DNA from: CAZVED01 sp964626205
GTDB lineage: Bacteria > Patescibacteriota > Patescibacteriia > SG8-24
Direction of reading: 5' to 3'
Assembly: GCA_964626205.1 (NCBI GenBank)
Contig: CAZVED010000001.1
Location: 79,070-143,069 of the forward strand
DNA: 64,000 bases
Under the pieces are notes generated by a model. That model saw only the letters and a program-made list of their open reading frames with translations. It was not told where the DNA came from and ran no database searches. The translations under genes were made by a program, and so were the position numbers. Shown in pieces: positions 51,190 to 60,740 of the stretch (position 1 is its first letter; each line of letters begins with the position of its first letter).

Positions 51190-52965
51190 TTATGGCAGTT
51201 GGTACGGATGTATCACGTTTCGTTCTATCGAAGAGATGGGCGCATGGGTCGGAGAGCAGTAGAAACAGGTCCATGTATCGGAGTAGGCGACGTTGTCGAG
51301 CACATAGAGGGCGTCCATGTTGACGTTCGCCATGTTGAACATGTCGGGGAGTGTGTTGTAGATGGTGTTCCTGACGAACCAGAGCGCTCCGAGGACGTCG
51401 TTCACAGCGCCGGTCATGATACCCGCATCAAGGAGCGTGTTATCCGCGACGAAGACGAGGTCGGAGGTGCCGTGGATGCGGAAGTTGTGCTTCAGATCGC
51501 TTTGGAGCAAGTTGTCCACGACGATTGCGCGATTGGCGTGGACGAGGCGAATGTTCGCTTCCAAGCCTTCCGTCCGGAAGTCGTTTCCGGCGATGAGGAT
51601 GTCTGAGTTTTGGAGCGCCGGGTCGTTGGACGATCCGTCGTCCGACCAGATGCAGTACTTGACGGCGCGGCAGGTGCTTCGCACGACAGCGACGCGATGT
51701 CCGGTGAGCCAGATGGCGTTGCCGAGGTTGGCATCGGACGGGTCGCCGACGGTCACGCCGTCGATCGTGATGTCTTCGAGCATTCGGTCCGGGTACGTGA
51801 CGAGATCGGGCCAGTAGCCGACTGCCTGGAAGAGGTGGATGTTCCGATACGTGCCACCTTCGAGGGAGATACGCTTGTTCTGCTTGGCGCTCGACCGGAT
51901 GGTCAGCTCGCCGAGGCGCGCGCCCGGCTCCATGGTGACGCGGATGTCCGATGCGTCGATGGCGACCGACGCGGTGATCGGCGCCCCGACGATGATGTGC
52001 GTGCCGTTGATGGCAGCTTCTGCGGTGAACGTCGCCGCGTCAGTGACCGTGACCGTACGCGTCGTCACGGGCTGCGCCGGGAATGCGAACGTGGAGAGTT
52101 CGGTGGGGATGCCTGTGACGGGGTACAGCGACGATGGGAGGATGACCGACGTATCGTCGACAGGAGCGTTGGGCTCCTCTTCTTCGGCAGGGTCGACAGG
52201 CTCGGTAGGCTCCGTCGGTTCTGTCTGCGGGGGTTCCTCTGGTGGCGGCGGGGTTTTCGGGGTCGGGCTGGGAGAGGGTGCTGGCGTAGGAGTTTTCGTT
52301 TCTTTCACGACAACCGGTGTGCTGTCCGGCTGCTTTTTCGTGGCCTCGTGGATGACGAAGGAGTCCTGGATGGCGGTTTTATCGCCCGTTGCGTTGCTGA
52401 GAGGACGCTTCACGCCGTCTTCGATGACATATCGGCTCCCGTCCTGTGCCACAATGACCGTTCCGTCCGGATACGTCGGGGTCTCGATGGGGTTGCCGTA
52501 GGCATAGTCGGCAAAGAAGACGTCCGGCATGTCGTCGACGCGCAGGGCCCATGTGGCACCGTACAGCGTTGTGGCGATCGATTCGGACGTGATCCAGCGA
52601 AGCTTGTTGCCAGACTCCACGGCATAGACCTTGGGATCCGTCTGGAGCTTCACCAAACGTGTTCCTGCGCGATAGGTGACGTTCTTGCCGAGCGGAATCG
52701 ATGCCAACGTTTCCCGTGAAACCTCGGTGACGCTGGAGAAATCGGTGTACCAGGTCTTGAAGATCGCTTCGTTCGGGAATGCGTGGCGCTTGCCGTCCGT
52801 GTCATAGAGGTACACCGCGGCATCGTCGGTCGTCGCTGGGTTCCCGTCATCCGGAAGCGAGATGAGCGCCGGCGGAGGCGGAAGAGTAGCCGCGCTGGCG
52901 GAGCCGGTGGCGGTCATGAAGAGCATGGCGCACAGGAGGGGGAGGACGGTGTGGCGTAAGCGCAT
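51190..52965 (-). CDS. Secreted right-handed beta-helix protein
   Basis: This 591-residue protein has a signal peptide (HTVLPLLCAMLFMTATGSAS). The N-terminal region of about 200 residues has two or three copies of a motif like KVYAVESGNKLRWI and SRYVIEDGVKRPL, which I associate with CPR-type secreted proteins. A Pro/Glu/Thr linker of about 70 residues with PTEPTEPTEPVDP follows. The C-terminal parallel beta-helix is pectate-lyase/NosD-like, with repeats such as NSDILIAGNDFRTEG, RAIVVDNLLQSD and LVFVADNTLLD. It may bind or cut polysaccharide; no catalytic triad was identified. Start ATG 52965. Confidence 0.85.
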   Translation of the reverse strand: MRLRHTVLPLLCAMLFMTATGSASAATLPPPPALISLPDDGNPATTDDAAVYLYDTDGKRHAFPNEAIFKTWYTDFSSVTEVSRETLASIPLGKNVTYRAGTRLVKLQTDPKVYAVESGNKLRWITSESIATTLYGATWALRVDDMPDVFFADYAYGNPIETPTYPDGTVIVAQDGSRYVIEDGVKRPLSNATGDKTAIQDSFVIHEATKKQPDSTPVVVKETKTPTPAPSPSPTPKTPPPPEEPPQTEPTEPTEPVDPAEEEEPNAPVDDTSVILPSSLYPVTGIPTELSTFAFPAQPVTTRTVTVTDAATFTAEAAINGTHIIVGAPITASVAIDASDIRVTMEPGARLGELTIRSSAKQNKRISLEGGTYRNIHLFQAVGYWPDLVTYPDRMLEDITIDGVTVGDPSDANLGNAIWLTGHRVAVVRSTCRAVKYCIWSDDGSSNDPALQNSDILIAGNDFRTEGLEANIRLVHANRAIVVDNLLQSDLKHNFRIHGTSDLVFVADNTLLDAGIMTGAVNDVLGALWFVRNTIYNTLPDMFNMANVNMDALYVLDNVAYSDTWTCFYCSPTHAPISSIERNVIHPYQLP

Positions 52966-53052
52966 GGTTTTCGATGTTATTGGAGTACGGGATGCACGAA
53001 GAGTACCATCTATGACGATGGGCGGGGAGATTTCTTTCATGGCGGACCGGAT

Positions 53053-53087
53053 ACAAAACAACGGGAGCCTTTCGGCTCCCGTTGTTT
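53053..53087 (-). terminator. Intrinsic terminator of tRNA-Trp
   Basis: CAACGGGAGCC ... GGCTCCCGTTG hairpin with TTGTTTTG tail reading leftward. Confidence 0.88.
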
Positions 53088-53161
53088 TGGCAGGGGCTGT
53101 AGGAATCGAACCTACGCTAAGGGTTTTGGAGACCCGTGTGATACCATTTCACTAAGCCCCC
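53088..53161 (-). tRNA. tRNA-Trp (CCA)
   Basis: Minus-strand cloverleaf: acceptor GGGGGCT/AGCCCCT (G-U first pair), G discriminator, encoded CCA, anticodon loop CTCCAAA, T arm GTAGGTTCGATTCCTAC. It stands alone with its own promoter and terminator. Confidence 0.95.
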
Positions 53162-53185
53162 CTGAGGGGTCTTTTTCGTACGCAC

Positions 53186-53214
53186 AGCATAGCCAAACAG
53201 GGGAGAATTGTCCA
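53186..53214 (-). promoter_or_regulatory. Promoter of tRNA-Trp
   Basis: TGGACA, 17 bp, TATGCT reading leftward. Confidence 0.85.
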
Positions 53215-53241
53215 CCTTTCGCGGAGCTTGACGGGTCTTTG

Positions 53242-53341
53242 NNNNNNNNNNNNNNNNNNNNNNNNNNNNNNNNNNNNNNNNNNNNNNNNNNNNNNNNNNN
53301 NNNNNNNNNNNNNNNNNNNNNNNNNNNNNNNNNNNNNNNNN
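53242..53341. other. Assembly gap (100 N)
   Basis: Exactly 100 N marks a scaffold join between the tRNA-Trp promoter region and the 3' end of the release-factor-like gene. The real gap length is unknown; the flanks share GGTCTT. Confidence 0.99.
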
Positions 53342-53351
53342 GGTCTTCGTT

Positions 53352-53831
53352 TTACCAATCGTTCGTGTCGACTTTTCGGCGTCCTTCTTTCTTTTTTCCG
53401 TGGTGCGATTTGTCGTCCATGCGCCGTTCCTTGGCCGACCGTTTCGGTTTGGTGGGAACGCGGTCTTTCTCCGGGATGAGCGCCATGCGGACGAGTTCCT
53501 GCAGGCGCTCCACGACAGCGTTCTTGTTTTGCAGCTGTGAGCGTTCTTCTTGGGCATGCATCACGATGGTGTCGCCTGTGGTAAGGCGGTTACCTGCGTA
53601 TTTTCGGATGAGTACTTTCTCTTCCTCGGAGAACGCCGAAGATGTTCCGATGTTCCAGCGGAGGACGGCTTTCGTGTCGCGCTTGTTCACGTTTTGTCCG
53701 CCTGCGCCGCCGGAGCGGGCGGTGTCCATGTCGATCTCCATCATCGGTACCGGAGCGCTCACGTTACGGCGTTCGGCGTGATTGATTTCCATAGCCTCGG
53801 GCGGCACGTAGCCGCGTGATTCCATGCTCAT
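53352..53831 (-). CDS. arfB: Peptidyl-tRNA hydrolase ArfB-like (RF-1 domain)
   Basis: This 159-residue protein has the catalytic SGGAGGQNVNK (GGQ at 44-46), which releases peptides in the ribosome's active site, and no codon-recognition domain. The C-terminal tail is strongly basic (KERRMDDKSHHGKKKEGRRK), as in ArfB/YaeJ, whose tail probes the empty mRNA channel to rescue stalled ribosomes. The start ATG 53831 is 10 nt after the -10 box. The gene is complete; its stop lies 10 bp from the assembly gap. Confidence 0.88.
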   Translation of the reverse strand: MSMESRGYVPPEAMEINHAERRNVSAPVPMMEIDMDTARSGGAGGQNVNKRDTKAVLRWNIGTSSAFSEEEKVLIRKYAGNRLTTGDTIVMHAQEERSQLQNKNAVVERLQELVRMALIPEKDRVPTKPKRSAKERRMDDKSHHGKKKEGRRKVDTNDW

Positions 53832-53841
53832 AGTAGAGGTA

Positions 53842-53870
53842 AGTATAGCAAAAAAAGAGACGCCTTTCAA
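53842..53870 (-). promoter_or_regulatory. Promoter of arfB nested in upstream terminator
   Basis: TTGAAA, 17 bp ending TGC, TATACT reading leftward. The -35 is in the terminator loop and the T7 tract forms the spacer. Confidence 0.8.
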
Positions 53871-53878
53871 GGCGTCTC
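53849..53878 (-). terminator. Intrinsic terminator of lipoprotein 53887-54417
   Basis: GAGACGCC ttga AAGGCGTCTC followed by seven T reading leftward. Confidence 0.93.
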
Positions 53879-53886
53879 AGGTCGTC

Positions 53887-54417
53887 TTACTCGAAGCGGG
53901 CGCTGCTTGCCGCTGTGCGCACGACGGCCGTGATGTCGTCACGATGACGTTCGTCATTCGCGATACCCACGACACGGACGAGTCCTGGCGTGCCGTCGAT
54001 GCGGCGGAACGCCACGGCGATGATGCGGGCTGGCGGCAGTCGCGTCGAGAACATCGCGTACGCCCCATCAGCGGAGACGCTGACGGCCGGCTTCGTGCGG
54101 CCGGAGTCATAGGTCTGCCAGAGCTGTTGCAAGGAGCGGCCGGCGGCGGTCGCGGGCGGAACGGTGGTATCCGCCGCGTGTCCAACCTGCACCGTCATGC
54201 CATTCGTATGCTCGTACCGCAGGACCTTCGACGGGACCTTGGCCCAGCCGTCGCCGAGATTGCGGATCGTGAGCCGTGGCGCGGGCGGGGCTCGGACGAC
54301 GCTGACGCTGGACTCCGAATCCGCTTCCGTCGGTGTTCCTGCGGGAACGGGGATGTCTGCGGACGTGTCGCATGCGGCAGTTGCGGCCATGAGAAGGAAC
54401 ATGCAAAGGAGCTTCAT
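53887..54417 (-). CDS. Hypothetical lipoprotein (176 aa)
   Basis: Signal MKLLCMFLLMAATAA then Cys, a Ser/Glu/Pro linker, and a domain with LTIRNLGDGWAKVPSKVLRY, MTVQVGHAAD and ARIIAVAFRRIDGTPGLVRVVG. No family was assigned. AGGAGAG precedes the ATG. Confidence 0.7.
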   Translation of the reverse strand: MKLLCMFLLMAATAACDTSADIPVPAGTPTEADSESSVSVVRAPPAPRLTIRNLGDGWAKVPSKVLRYEHTNGMTVQVGHAADTTVPPATAAGRSLQQLWQTYDSGRTKPAVSVSADGAYAMFSTRLPPARIIAVAFRRIDGTPGLVRVVGIANDERHRDDITAVVRTAASSARFE

Positions 54418-54447
54418 CTGGCACTCTCCTGGTATCGGGGTCTGCTC

Positions 54448-54476
54448 GGTGTACCATGTCGCACCGCACCTGTCAA
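54448..54476 (-). promoter_or_regulatory. Promoter of lipoprotein 53887-54417
   Basis: TTGACA, 17 bp, TACACC reading leftward, 2 bp after the helicase terminator. Confidence 0.8.
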
Positions 54477-54477
54477 T

Positions 54478-54506
54478 GCAAAGACCGGCCTTGTGGGCCG
54501 GTCTTA
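54478..54506 (-). terminator. Intrinsic terminator of DEAD-box gene
   Basis: AAGACCGGCC / GGCCGGTCTT hairpin with TTTG tail reading leftward. Confidence 0.8.
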
Positions 54507-54515
54507 TGGTGCGTC

Positions 54516-56144
<1,629 letters not shown>

Positions 56145-56242
56145 ACCAAAGAAGAATGAAAAAATGTGACCCGATTTCTCGTCAGCCACATCTTTGACAA
56201 TGCTTCTGAGCTCGAGCCGTTGACCTTAGTGGTCAAGGGGTC

Positions 56243-56271
56243 ACTATAGACCATATCGTTCATCTTGTCCA
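56243..56271 (-). promoter_or_regulatory. Promoter of DEAD-box helicase
   Basis: TGGACA, 17 bp, TATAGT reading leftward. Confidence 0.85.
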
Positions 56272-56312
56272 GTCCTGCCGGGTGGGTGTAGGGGAAATAA
56301 GGCGGAAAAAAG

Positions 56313-56342
56313 AAAAAGGACCGGCTTGAGGAGCGCGGTCCT
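56313..56342 (-). terminator. Intrinsic terminator
   Basis: AGGACCG / CGGTCCT hairpin with TTTTTC tail reading leftward; ends the 56355-57161 gene. Confidence 0.8.
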
Positions 56343-56354
56343 GCGGGAACGGAT

Positions 56355-57161
56355 TCAGGGAATCGTGATGTAGCCGTTCGAGTTGAAGACGAGGACGGGC
56401 TCGTAGGTGAAGTCGAACATCATCTGCGCGGCTTCGCGGCGGGCGACGTCGTTCGCTACGCGCTCGAGGAGCTGTTCCTCGGCGTACGGGACTTTCGGGT
56501 CGCCGTTACTGTCGCGTTTTCCGCGAGTGATCTCGCCGTCGCGGGAACGGATCCATGCCGCACGGACCTCGTCGAAGTCCATGGGACGGGTTTCCGGACG
56601 CTCGAGGAGCTCGGCCTTGCGGTTCGCGATGAAGATGCTCTTCATCTCCGCGACCCATGCGTTGAACGCATGCTCGTTCGCCGGGCGCTGGGCCCGTCGC
56701 TTACCCGGCTCTTTCTTCGGACGGGATCCGATACCGCCGCCAGGGATATAGTCGAGACCAAGTTCGGCCATCTTGTCGCGGTAGACTTGTCTCAGCTGCT
56801 TGATCCGCCGGTCGACGATGAACATTGTCACATGACCATTCGTGCAGCGGATGAGGCTGTATTCGCCATGGAGATCGGGTGCGAGCTTGATGACGGTCGC
56901 AGCGGTTTCAGCGGGTCCGTGCACGCAGGTCGCGGCCGGGAGGTCGAGCCTGCCCCGACGCTTCGCGTCACGGCGGACTGACTTCAGGAGTTCATTGTCT
57001 ACGGCGCCTTCCTCCGCGTGCGTTGCCCATGTGGTGATGCGTTCGGGCAGATGCGCGACGGCATCCATGGCACCGACACCGTCGCCGAGGAGCAGGTGCA
57101 GATCAGGGAGAAAGACCCATGTCGGGCCGATGATGAGTTGCAAAGTACCATGTCGCGCCAT
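56355..57161 (-). CDS. Hypothetical protein (268 aa)
   Basis: MARHGTLQLIIGPTWVFLPD begins a soluble protein. A basic helical region sits in the middle (RRIKQLRQVYRDKMAELG, SRPKKEPGKRRAQRPA), with a C-terminal MMFDFTYEPVLVFNSNGYI. No family was recognised. AGGAGG lies 6 nt before ATG 57161; consensus promoter and terminator. Confidence 0.65.
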   Translation of the reverse strand: MARHGTLQLIIGPTWVFLPDLHLLLGDGVGAMDAVAHLPERITTWATHAEEGAVDNELLKSVRRDAKRRGRLDLPAATCVHGPAETAATVIKLAPDLHGEYSLIRCTNGHVTMFIVDRRIKQLRQVYRDKMAELGLDYIPGGGIGSRPKKEPGKRRAQRPANEHAFNAWVAEMKSIFIANRKAELLERPETRPMDFDEVRAAWIRSRDGEITRGKRDSNGDPKVPYAEEQLLERVANDVARREAAQMMFDFTYEPVLVFNSNGYITIP

Positions 57162-57199
57162 GTGGACCTCCTGGTGATGGGACTCACGACGGACTGATG

Positions 57200-57228
57200 A
57201 GCCTACCGGGGAAATACCATCCTGTCAA
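57200..57228 (-). promoter_or_regulatory. Promoter of 56355-57161 gene
   Basis: TTGACA, 17 bp, TAGGCT reading leftward. Confidence 0.9.
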
Positions 57229-57250
57229 GGCGGGATGAGGCGGAAAAGCC

Positions 57251-57279
57251 TTGACAATAAGGCGAAAATACCTTAGGGT
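57251..57279 (+). promoter_or_regulatory. Promoter of 57308-58218 operon
   Basis: TTGACA, 17 bp, TAGGGT; divergent from the previous promoter with 22 bp between the two -35 boxes. Confidence 0.9.
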
Positions 57280-57307
57280 CGGAAGTCGGTCTTTGAAGGA
57301 GGTAGTC

Positions 57308-57718
57308 ATGGGAACCTATCATGTGTCATTGGCGGAGATGATGTCCAAGATGGAGACGCTGAGTTCGGAAGAGCGGACGTTTGCCGCAAGCGCGATTCCG
57401 AAGCTCTCCGATACGGAGGCGGAGGAGATCTTCAACGCCGCGACGTTCGGTGCGGATGGCGAGATGCGCGCGTTCGCCGCGGTGTTCGTGGCAACGGCCG
57501 GCGACGCATCGGTCACGGAACGCAGGAACGCGCTGCGCGAGCTCGTGCGCACGGCCGCGCTCACGGAGCAGGAGCGCGGGGAATGTTACCGCGTGCTTGG
57601 TACGAGGACCGACCGCGAGATCGCATCGGACGTCTTTCCGCGCCTCGCGATGGTGTACGAGGACGAGGACGACGTGGCGCGCGAGCTGCGGACGGTGCTG
57701 CTCGGGAGGCCGTCATGA
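57308..57718 (+). CDS. Hypothetical helical protein (136 aa)
   Basis: MGTYHVSLAEMMSKMETLSS starts after a strong GAAGGAGG. It is an all-helical, HEAT-like arrangement of short helices (EEIFNAATFGADGEMRAFAA, DVFPRLAMVYEDEDDVAREL). The function is unknown. The stop overlaps the next start (ATGA). Confidence 0.65.
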   Translation: MGTYHVSLAEMMSKMETLSSEERTFAASAIPKLSDTEAEEIFNAATFGADGEMRAFAAVFVATAGDASVTERRNALRELVRTAALTEQERGECYRVLGTRTDREIASDVFPRLAMVYEDEDDVARELRTVLLGRPS

Positions 57719-58218
57719 ACGATGCGCGCCGGACACTGGAGAGGAACATCTCGTTCGGCAGGATCGCGCTCGTCGTCTCGCTCGCCGCGTATGCCATCGT
57801 GGCACTGCTCCACGTTGCGTTCATGGCGACGGCCCGTGCCGACTCCGGTATTACGAACGACCCGACGAAACTTGAGTACGTGCTCACGGAACGTGTCATG
57901 ACGGTGACAGCCGTGAACCCCGATCCGGTCTATGGCTGCTCGTGCCATCCGCCGACACGCATGGGTGATCGTTGCACGCTGCCGAAAGGTGTCGGGCTGT
58001 GGCTCAAGAGCGTCGACAAGAAGCATGTCCTGCTCGTCTACCCTGCGTGGACGGAACACGCAGGCGGTACCTGCATGCCAGGCACCATGGTGCTCATGAC
58101 GCGGAAGGAATTCGCGCAGCGGTCGCGACAGGACCCTGTCGCAACGCGACGCATGACCGCGGAAACGCTGCTCTCGATCGTCGAGCGACTTCTTGCTGCC
58201 GGCCGCGCATGGCCATGA
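57715..58218 (+). CDS. Single-pass membrane protein with extracytoplasmic cysteines (167 aa)
   Basis: One transmembrane helix (IALVVSLAAYAIVALLHVAF) with N-terminus in. The outer domain has VYGCSCHPPTRMGDRCTLP and GGTCMPGT, four Cys and several His that could bind metal or form disulfides. ATGA overlap couples it to the upstream helical protein. No family was recognised. Confidence 0.65.
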   Translation: MNDARRTLERNISFGRIALVVSLAAYAIVALLHVAFMATARADSGITNDPTKLEYVLTERVMTVTAVNPDPVYGCSCHPPTRMGDRCTLPKGVGLWLKSVDKKHVLLVYPAWTEHAGGTCMPGTMVLMTRKEFAQRSRQDPVATRRMTAETLLSIVERLLAAGRAWP

Positions 58219-58228
58219 GTGACCTACG

Positions 58229-58256
58229 ACACGACCTCGCTGAGGTCGTGTTTTTT
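58229..58256 (+). terminator. Intrinsic terminator
   Basis: ACACGACCTC gct GAGGTCGTGT followed by five more T. Confidence 0.93.
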
Positions 58257-58261
58257 ATCCC

Positions 58262-58416
58262 CGAGCCATAAGCGGGCGTTTACAGCAAAAACCGATTTTT
58301 GCCTTTGTTGAGGTACATTTGGGACCTAGGGGGGCTTCCCAAGGACCGGAAACGGTGGTATGGTAGGTGCGCCTTCGGGCACGTAGCATTTCATAATTCA
58401 CCGTACGCACATCAAC
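58262..58416 (+). other. Leader or intergene with folded segments
   Basis: 155 nt before the small membrane protein. It contains TTGGGA...TCCCAA and GTGC..GCAC hairpins and CTAGGGGGGCTTCCC, which could form a cis-acting RNA. No clear promoter was found. Confidence 0.35.
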
Positions 58417-58761
58417 ATGATCCTCTTCTTCGTGGGGATCATCGAGATGACGATTTCCGCCATGTGGACCAAGTCGGTTGCCAAATCCGAAGTGGCCATG
58501 AATGGTGCAATCACTGGCGTACATCTTCTCATCTGGTTCTTCGTCCTCCAGCAGGTCGTCGACAATCTCGGCGACTGGACGGCGATCATGCCCTACATGG
58601 CAGGTTGCGTGTTAGGGTCCATGCTCGGCGCGATGGATCGACGGACGCTCAAGCGGAAGCTCCGCAAGCTGTTCCGCATCCGCGCGACAGCGATGAAGCC
58701 ACAGAAGCAGAAGATGATGCCGGTAACCTATCCCACGCTCGTGGAATATGACCGTCTCTGA
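58417..58761 (+). CDS. Small membrane protein, DUF5698/UPF0316-like (114 aa)
   Basis: Three hydrophobic helices: MILFFVGIIEMTISAMWTK, GVHLLIWFFVLQQVVDNL and WTAIMPYMAGCVLGSMLGAM, then a Lys/Arg-rich cytoplasmic tail. The membrane part resembles the N-terminal half of UPF0316/DUF5698 proteins; the DUF2179 domain is absent. The function is unknown. Confidence 0.65.
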   Translation: MILFFVGIIEMTISAMWTKSVAKSEVAMNGAITGVHLLIWFFVLQQVVDNLGDWTAIMPYMAGCVLGSMLGAMDRRTLKRKLRKLFRIRATAMKPQKQKMMPVTYPTLVEYDRL

Positions 58762-58777
58762 TGATCCGTTAGGAACG

Positions 58778-58818
58778 TAACGGCCCCGTCTCGCAACAAA
58801 GCGATACGGGGCCGTTGT
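58778..58818. terminator. Bidirectional terminator
   Basis: AACGGCCCCGT / ACGGGGCCGTT hairpin with inner CTCGC/GCGA pairing, between convergent genes. Confidence 0.88.
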
Positions 58819-58862
58819 GTTTCTGGACACTGCGGCAGAAGACTGCCATTTTTCTGCGGACC

Positions 58863-59447
58863 TTATTTCAGTTGTGCGGCAGCGTGGTTCCAGTTCGCGT
58901 GCTTCCAGAAGCCGGCGATGAATCCGGCGCGGTCATTGCGGTGGTCGACGTAGTACGCGTGCTCCCACACGTCGAGCGTGAGGATGGGTGTTTTGTCCGT
59001 TCCGACCGGCGTTTCGGCATCCTTATACTGTGCAATCTCCAGTTTGCCGTCCGCACCTTGGACGAGCCAGGCCCATCCGGAGCCGAAGAGCGTCAATGCT
59101 TTTTGCGCGAATGCTTCCTTGAACGCGTCGACGGAACCGAAGTCGCGGATGATGGCGTCGGCGAGCGCGCCGGACGGTTCGTTCGCTTCCGGGGAAAGGC
59201 ACTCCCAGAAGAACGAGTGATTCCAGTGCTGCGCCGCGTTGTTGAAGATGCCCGGCTCCGTTCCGCGGGTTTCCGCAATGAGCGCTTCAAGCGTCGCTGC
59301 CTCGCGCGGCGTGCCGGCGATAGCGTCGTTGAGTTTCTTGATGTACGCGGCGTGGTGCTTGCCGTGGTGATAGGAGAACGTTTCCGCCGAGGTCCAGGAG
59401 CCGAACGCGTCGGGGGAATAGGGAAGCTGCGGAAGGTCGAATGCCAT
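58863..59447 (-). CDS. sodB: Superoxide dismutase, Fe/Mn family (Fe-type)
   Basis: This 194-residue enzyme disproportionates superoxide. Metal ligands are His27 in SYHHGKHHAAY, His in AQHWNHSFFW, and Asp/His in LDVWEHAYYVDHRND. Gln in the AAQHWNH segment is the second-sphere residue typical of Fe enzymes. No signal peptide, so it is cytoplasmic. Start ATG 59447 (MAFDLPQLPY). Confidence 0.96.
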   Translation of the reverse strand: MAFDLPQLPYSPDAFGSWTSAETFSYHHGKHHAAYIKKLNDAIAGTPREAATLEALIAETRGTEPGIFNNAAQHWNHSFFWECLSPEANEPSGALADAIIRDFGSVDAFKEAFAQKALTLFGSGWAWLVQGADGKLEIAQYKDAETPVGTDKTPILTLDVWEHAYYVDHRNDRAGFIAGFWKHANWNHAAAQLK

Positions 59448-59500
59448 AGGTGGTACAATGAGAAGGTGAGTAGGAGACGATGGCCGTATCGTACACCATC

Positions 59501-59529
59501 TTGACGGGGCGGGGAATCGGATGTTGAAT
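59501..59529 (+). promoter_or_regulatory. Weak promoter of 59540-60061 gene
   Basis: TTGACG, 17 bp, TTGAAT; ATG 59540 follows 10 nt later. Confidence 0.45.
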
Positions 59530-59539
59530 GTCATGACCT

Positions 59540-60061
59540 ATGTTCAAGTCATTCGTCGTATCGGTTCTCGGCGCCACAGCGATCATCATCGCCGTGCTTG
59601 CGGTGTATCTCGCTTCAGGTGGAACGCTCCGTCGTTCCGTCGGCGATGGTGGTGCGGGAGCCGTGGTCGAGGAGGCAGCCGCTTTGCAGGCTATCCGGTC
59701 GACGGTCCCGACGGTGGAGGACCCTGATCCATCCGACCTGTATTGCCGTGGCGCGAAATATTCCACGAAAGGTGTCGCACTTGAGGTTGTGAAGCTCGTC
59801 GGCGACGACCGGTGTTTCCCCACGATGCAGCTCGGGGAGTCGGTCGTGGATGACGGATGTCCGTACGGGTACTGGACCGGAGATCTGTACGGCATCGACG
59901 GCAGCACGCTGCCGGATCAGGAGGACAAGTGCGGTACCGTGACCGTGCAGGACATTCGCATGCGTGCGGTCATTTACGTCGACGCGGCACAGGTCGTGGC
60001 GTTCGAGGAGCGCGTGGGTCTTGGAGAAGGCGAGAGCATTGACGAAGCGTCAGAACTGTAG
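59540..60061 (+). CDS. Membrane-anchored extracytoplasmic protein (173 aa)
   Basis: N-terminal helix (SFVVSVLGATAIIIAVLAVYLA) and an outer domain with four cysteines (LYCRGAKY, DRCFPTMQ, DGCPYGYW, DKCGTVTV), probably disulfide-bonded. No family was recognised. It ends 27 bp before maf. Confidence 0.65.
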   Translation: MFKSFVVSVLGATAIIIAVLAVYLASGGTLRRSVGDGGAGAVVEEAAALQAIRSTVPTVEDPDPSDLYCRGAKYSTKGVALEVVKLVGDDRCFPTMQLGESVVDDGCPYGYWTGDLYGIDGSTLPDQEDKCGTVTVQDIRMRAVIYVDAAQVVAFEERVGLGEGESIDEASEL

Positions 60062-60088
60062 TACGTTCAGCCCGCAAGGAGGCTGTTT

Positions 60089-60694
60089 ATGTATCAGCTC
60101 ATTCTCGGTTCGGGGTCCGTGTGGCGGCAGAAGGTCCTTTCGGATGCGGGGTATGCGTTCTCGTCGATGTCTGCGGACATTGATGAGAAGGCGATCCGGC
60201 ATGACAACGCGACGGAGCTCGTGCTCGCTATCGCCAAGGCGAAGGCAGCGGAGCTTTGCGCTCGCGTCAACAGACGCCTTCTTCCCAGGCATGACCCGCT
60301 CCTCATCACTGCCGACCAGGTCGTCCGGCAGGAGGTGAACGACGTGTCTCGCATCTACGAGAAGCCGGAAACTCCGGAACAGGCCATGGCGATGCTGCGG
60401 AGCTACAGCGACATCGGCTTCTGCGCCACAGTTTCCGCCGTCGTTGTGACGCGCGTGCGCACCGGCGAACAGGTGGCGGGCGTCGATATCGTGGAAGTCG
60501 CATTCAGCCCCATCCCGGAAGAACGCATCCAAGCCGCCGTCGAGCGCGGTGTCGTGATGGGGTCCTGCGGGGCGTTCGTGCACGAGGATCCGGACATCGC
60601 TCCGTACATCCGCAAGATGTACGGCCCGAAGGATTCCGTGGACGGCATGCCGCTGTTCCTGCTCAAGCGCCTGCTCGCGCCGTTCGAGACATGA
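60089..60694 (+). CDS. maf: Maf family nucleotide pyrophosphatase
   Basis: This 201-residue protein starts YQLILGSGSVWRQKVL (Maf reads ILASxSPRRxxLL) and has ITADQVV with the catalytic Asp (about 75), a YEKPETPEQAMAML segment and GSCGAFVHED. Maf enzymes hydrolyse modified or canonical NTPs (house cleaning; septum phenotype). AAGGAGG precedes the start. Confidence 0.88.
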   Translation: MYQLILGSGSVWRQKVLSDAGYAFSSMSADIDEKAIRHDNATELVLAIAKAKAAELCARVNRRLLPRHDPLLITADQVVRQEVNDVSRIYEKPETPEQAMAMLRSYSDIGFCATVSAVVVTRVRTGEQVAGVDIVEVAFSPIPEERIQAAVERGVVMGSCGAFVHEDPDIAPYIRKMYGPKDSVDGMPLFLLKRLLAPFET

Positions 60695-60698
60695 GAAA

Positions 60699-60736
60699 AG
60701 ACCCGCCCCTCGAGTGAGGGACGGGTCATTTTTTTT
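60699..60736 (+). terminator. Intrinsic terminator between maf and ALDH
   Basis: GACCCG / CGGGTC outer and CCTC/GAGG inner stems, then eight T. Confidence 0.93.
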
Positions 60737-60740
60737 GCGG

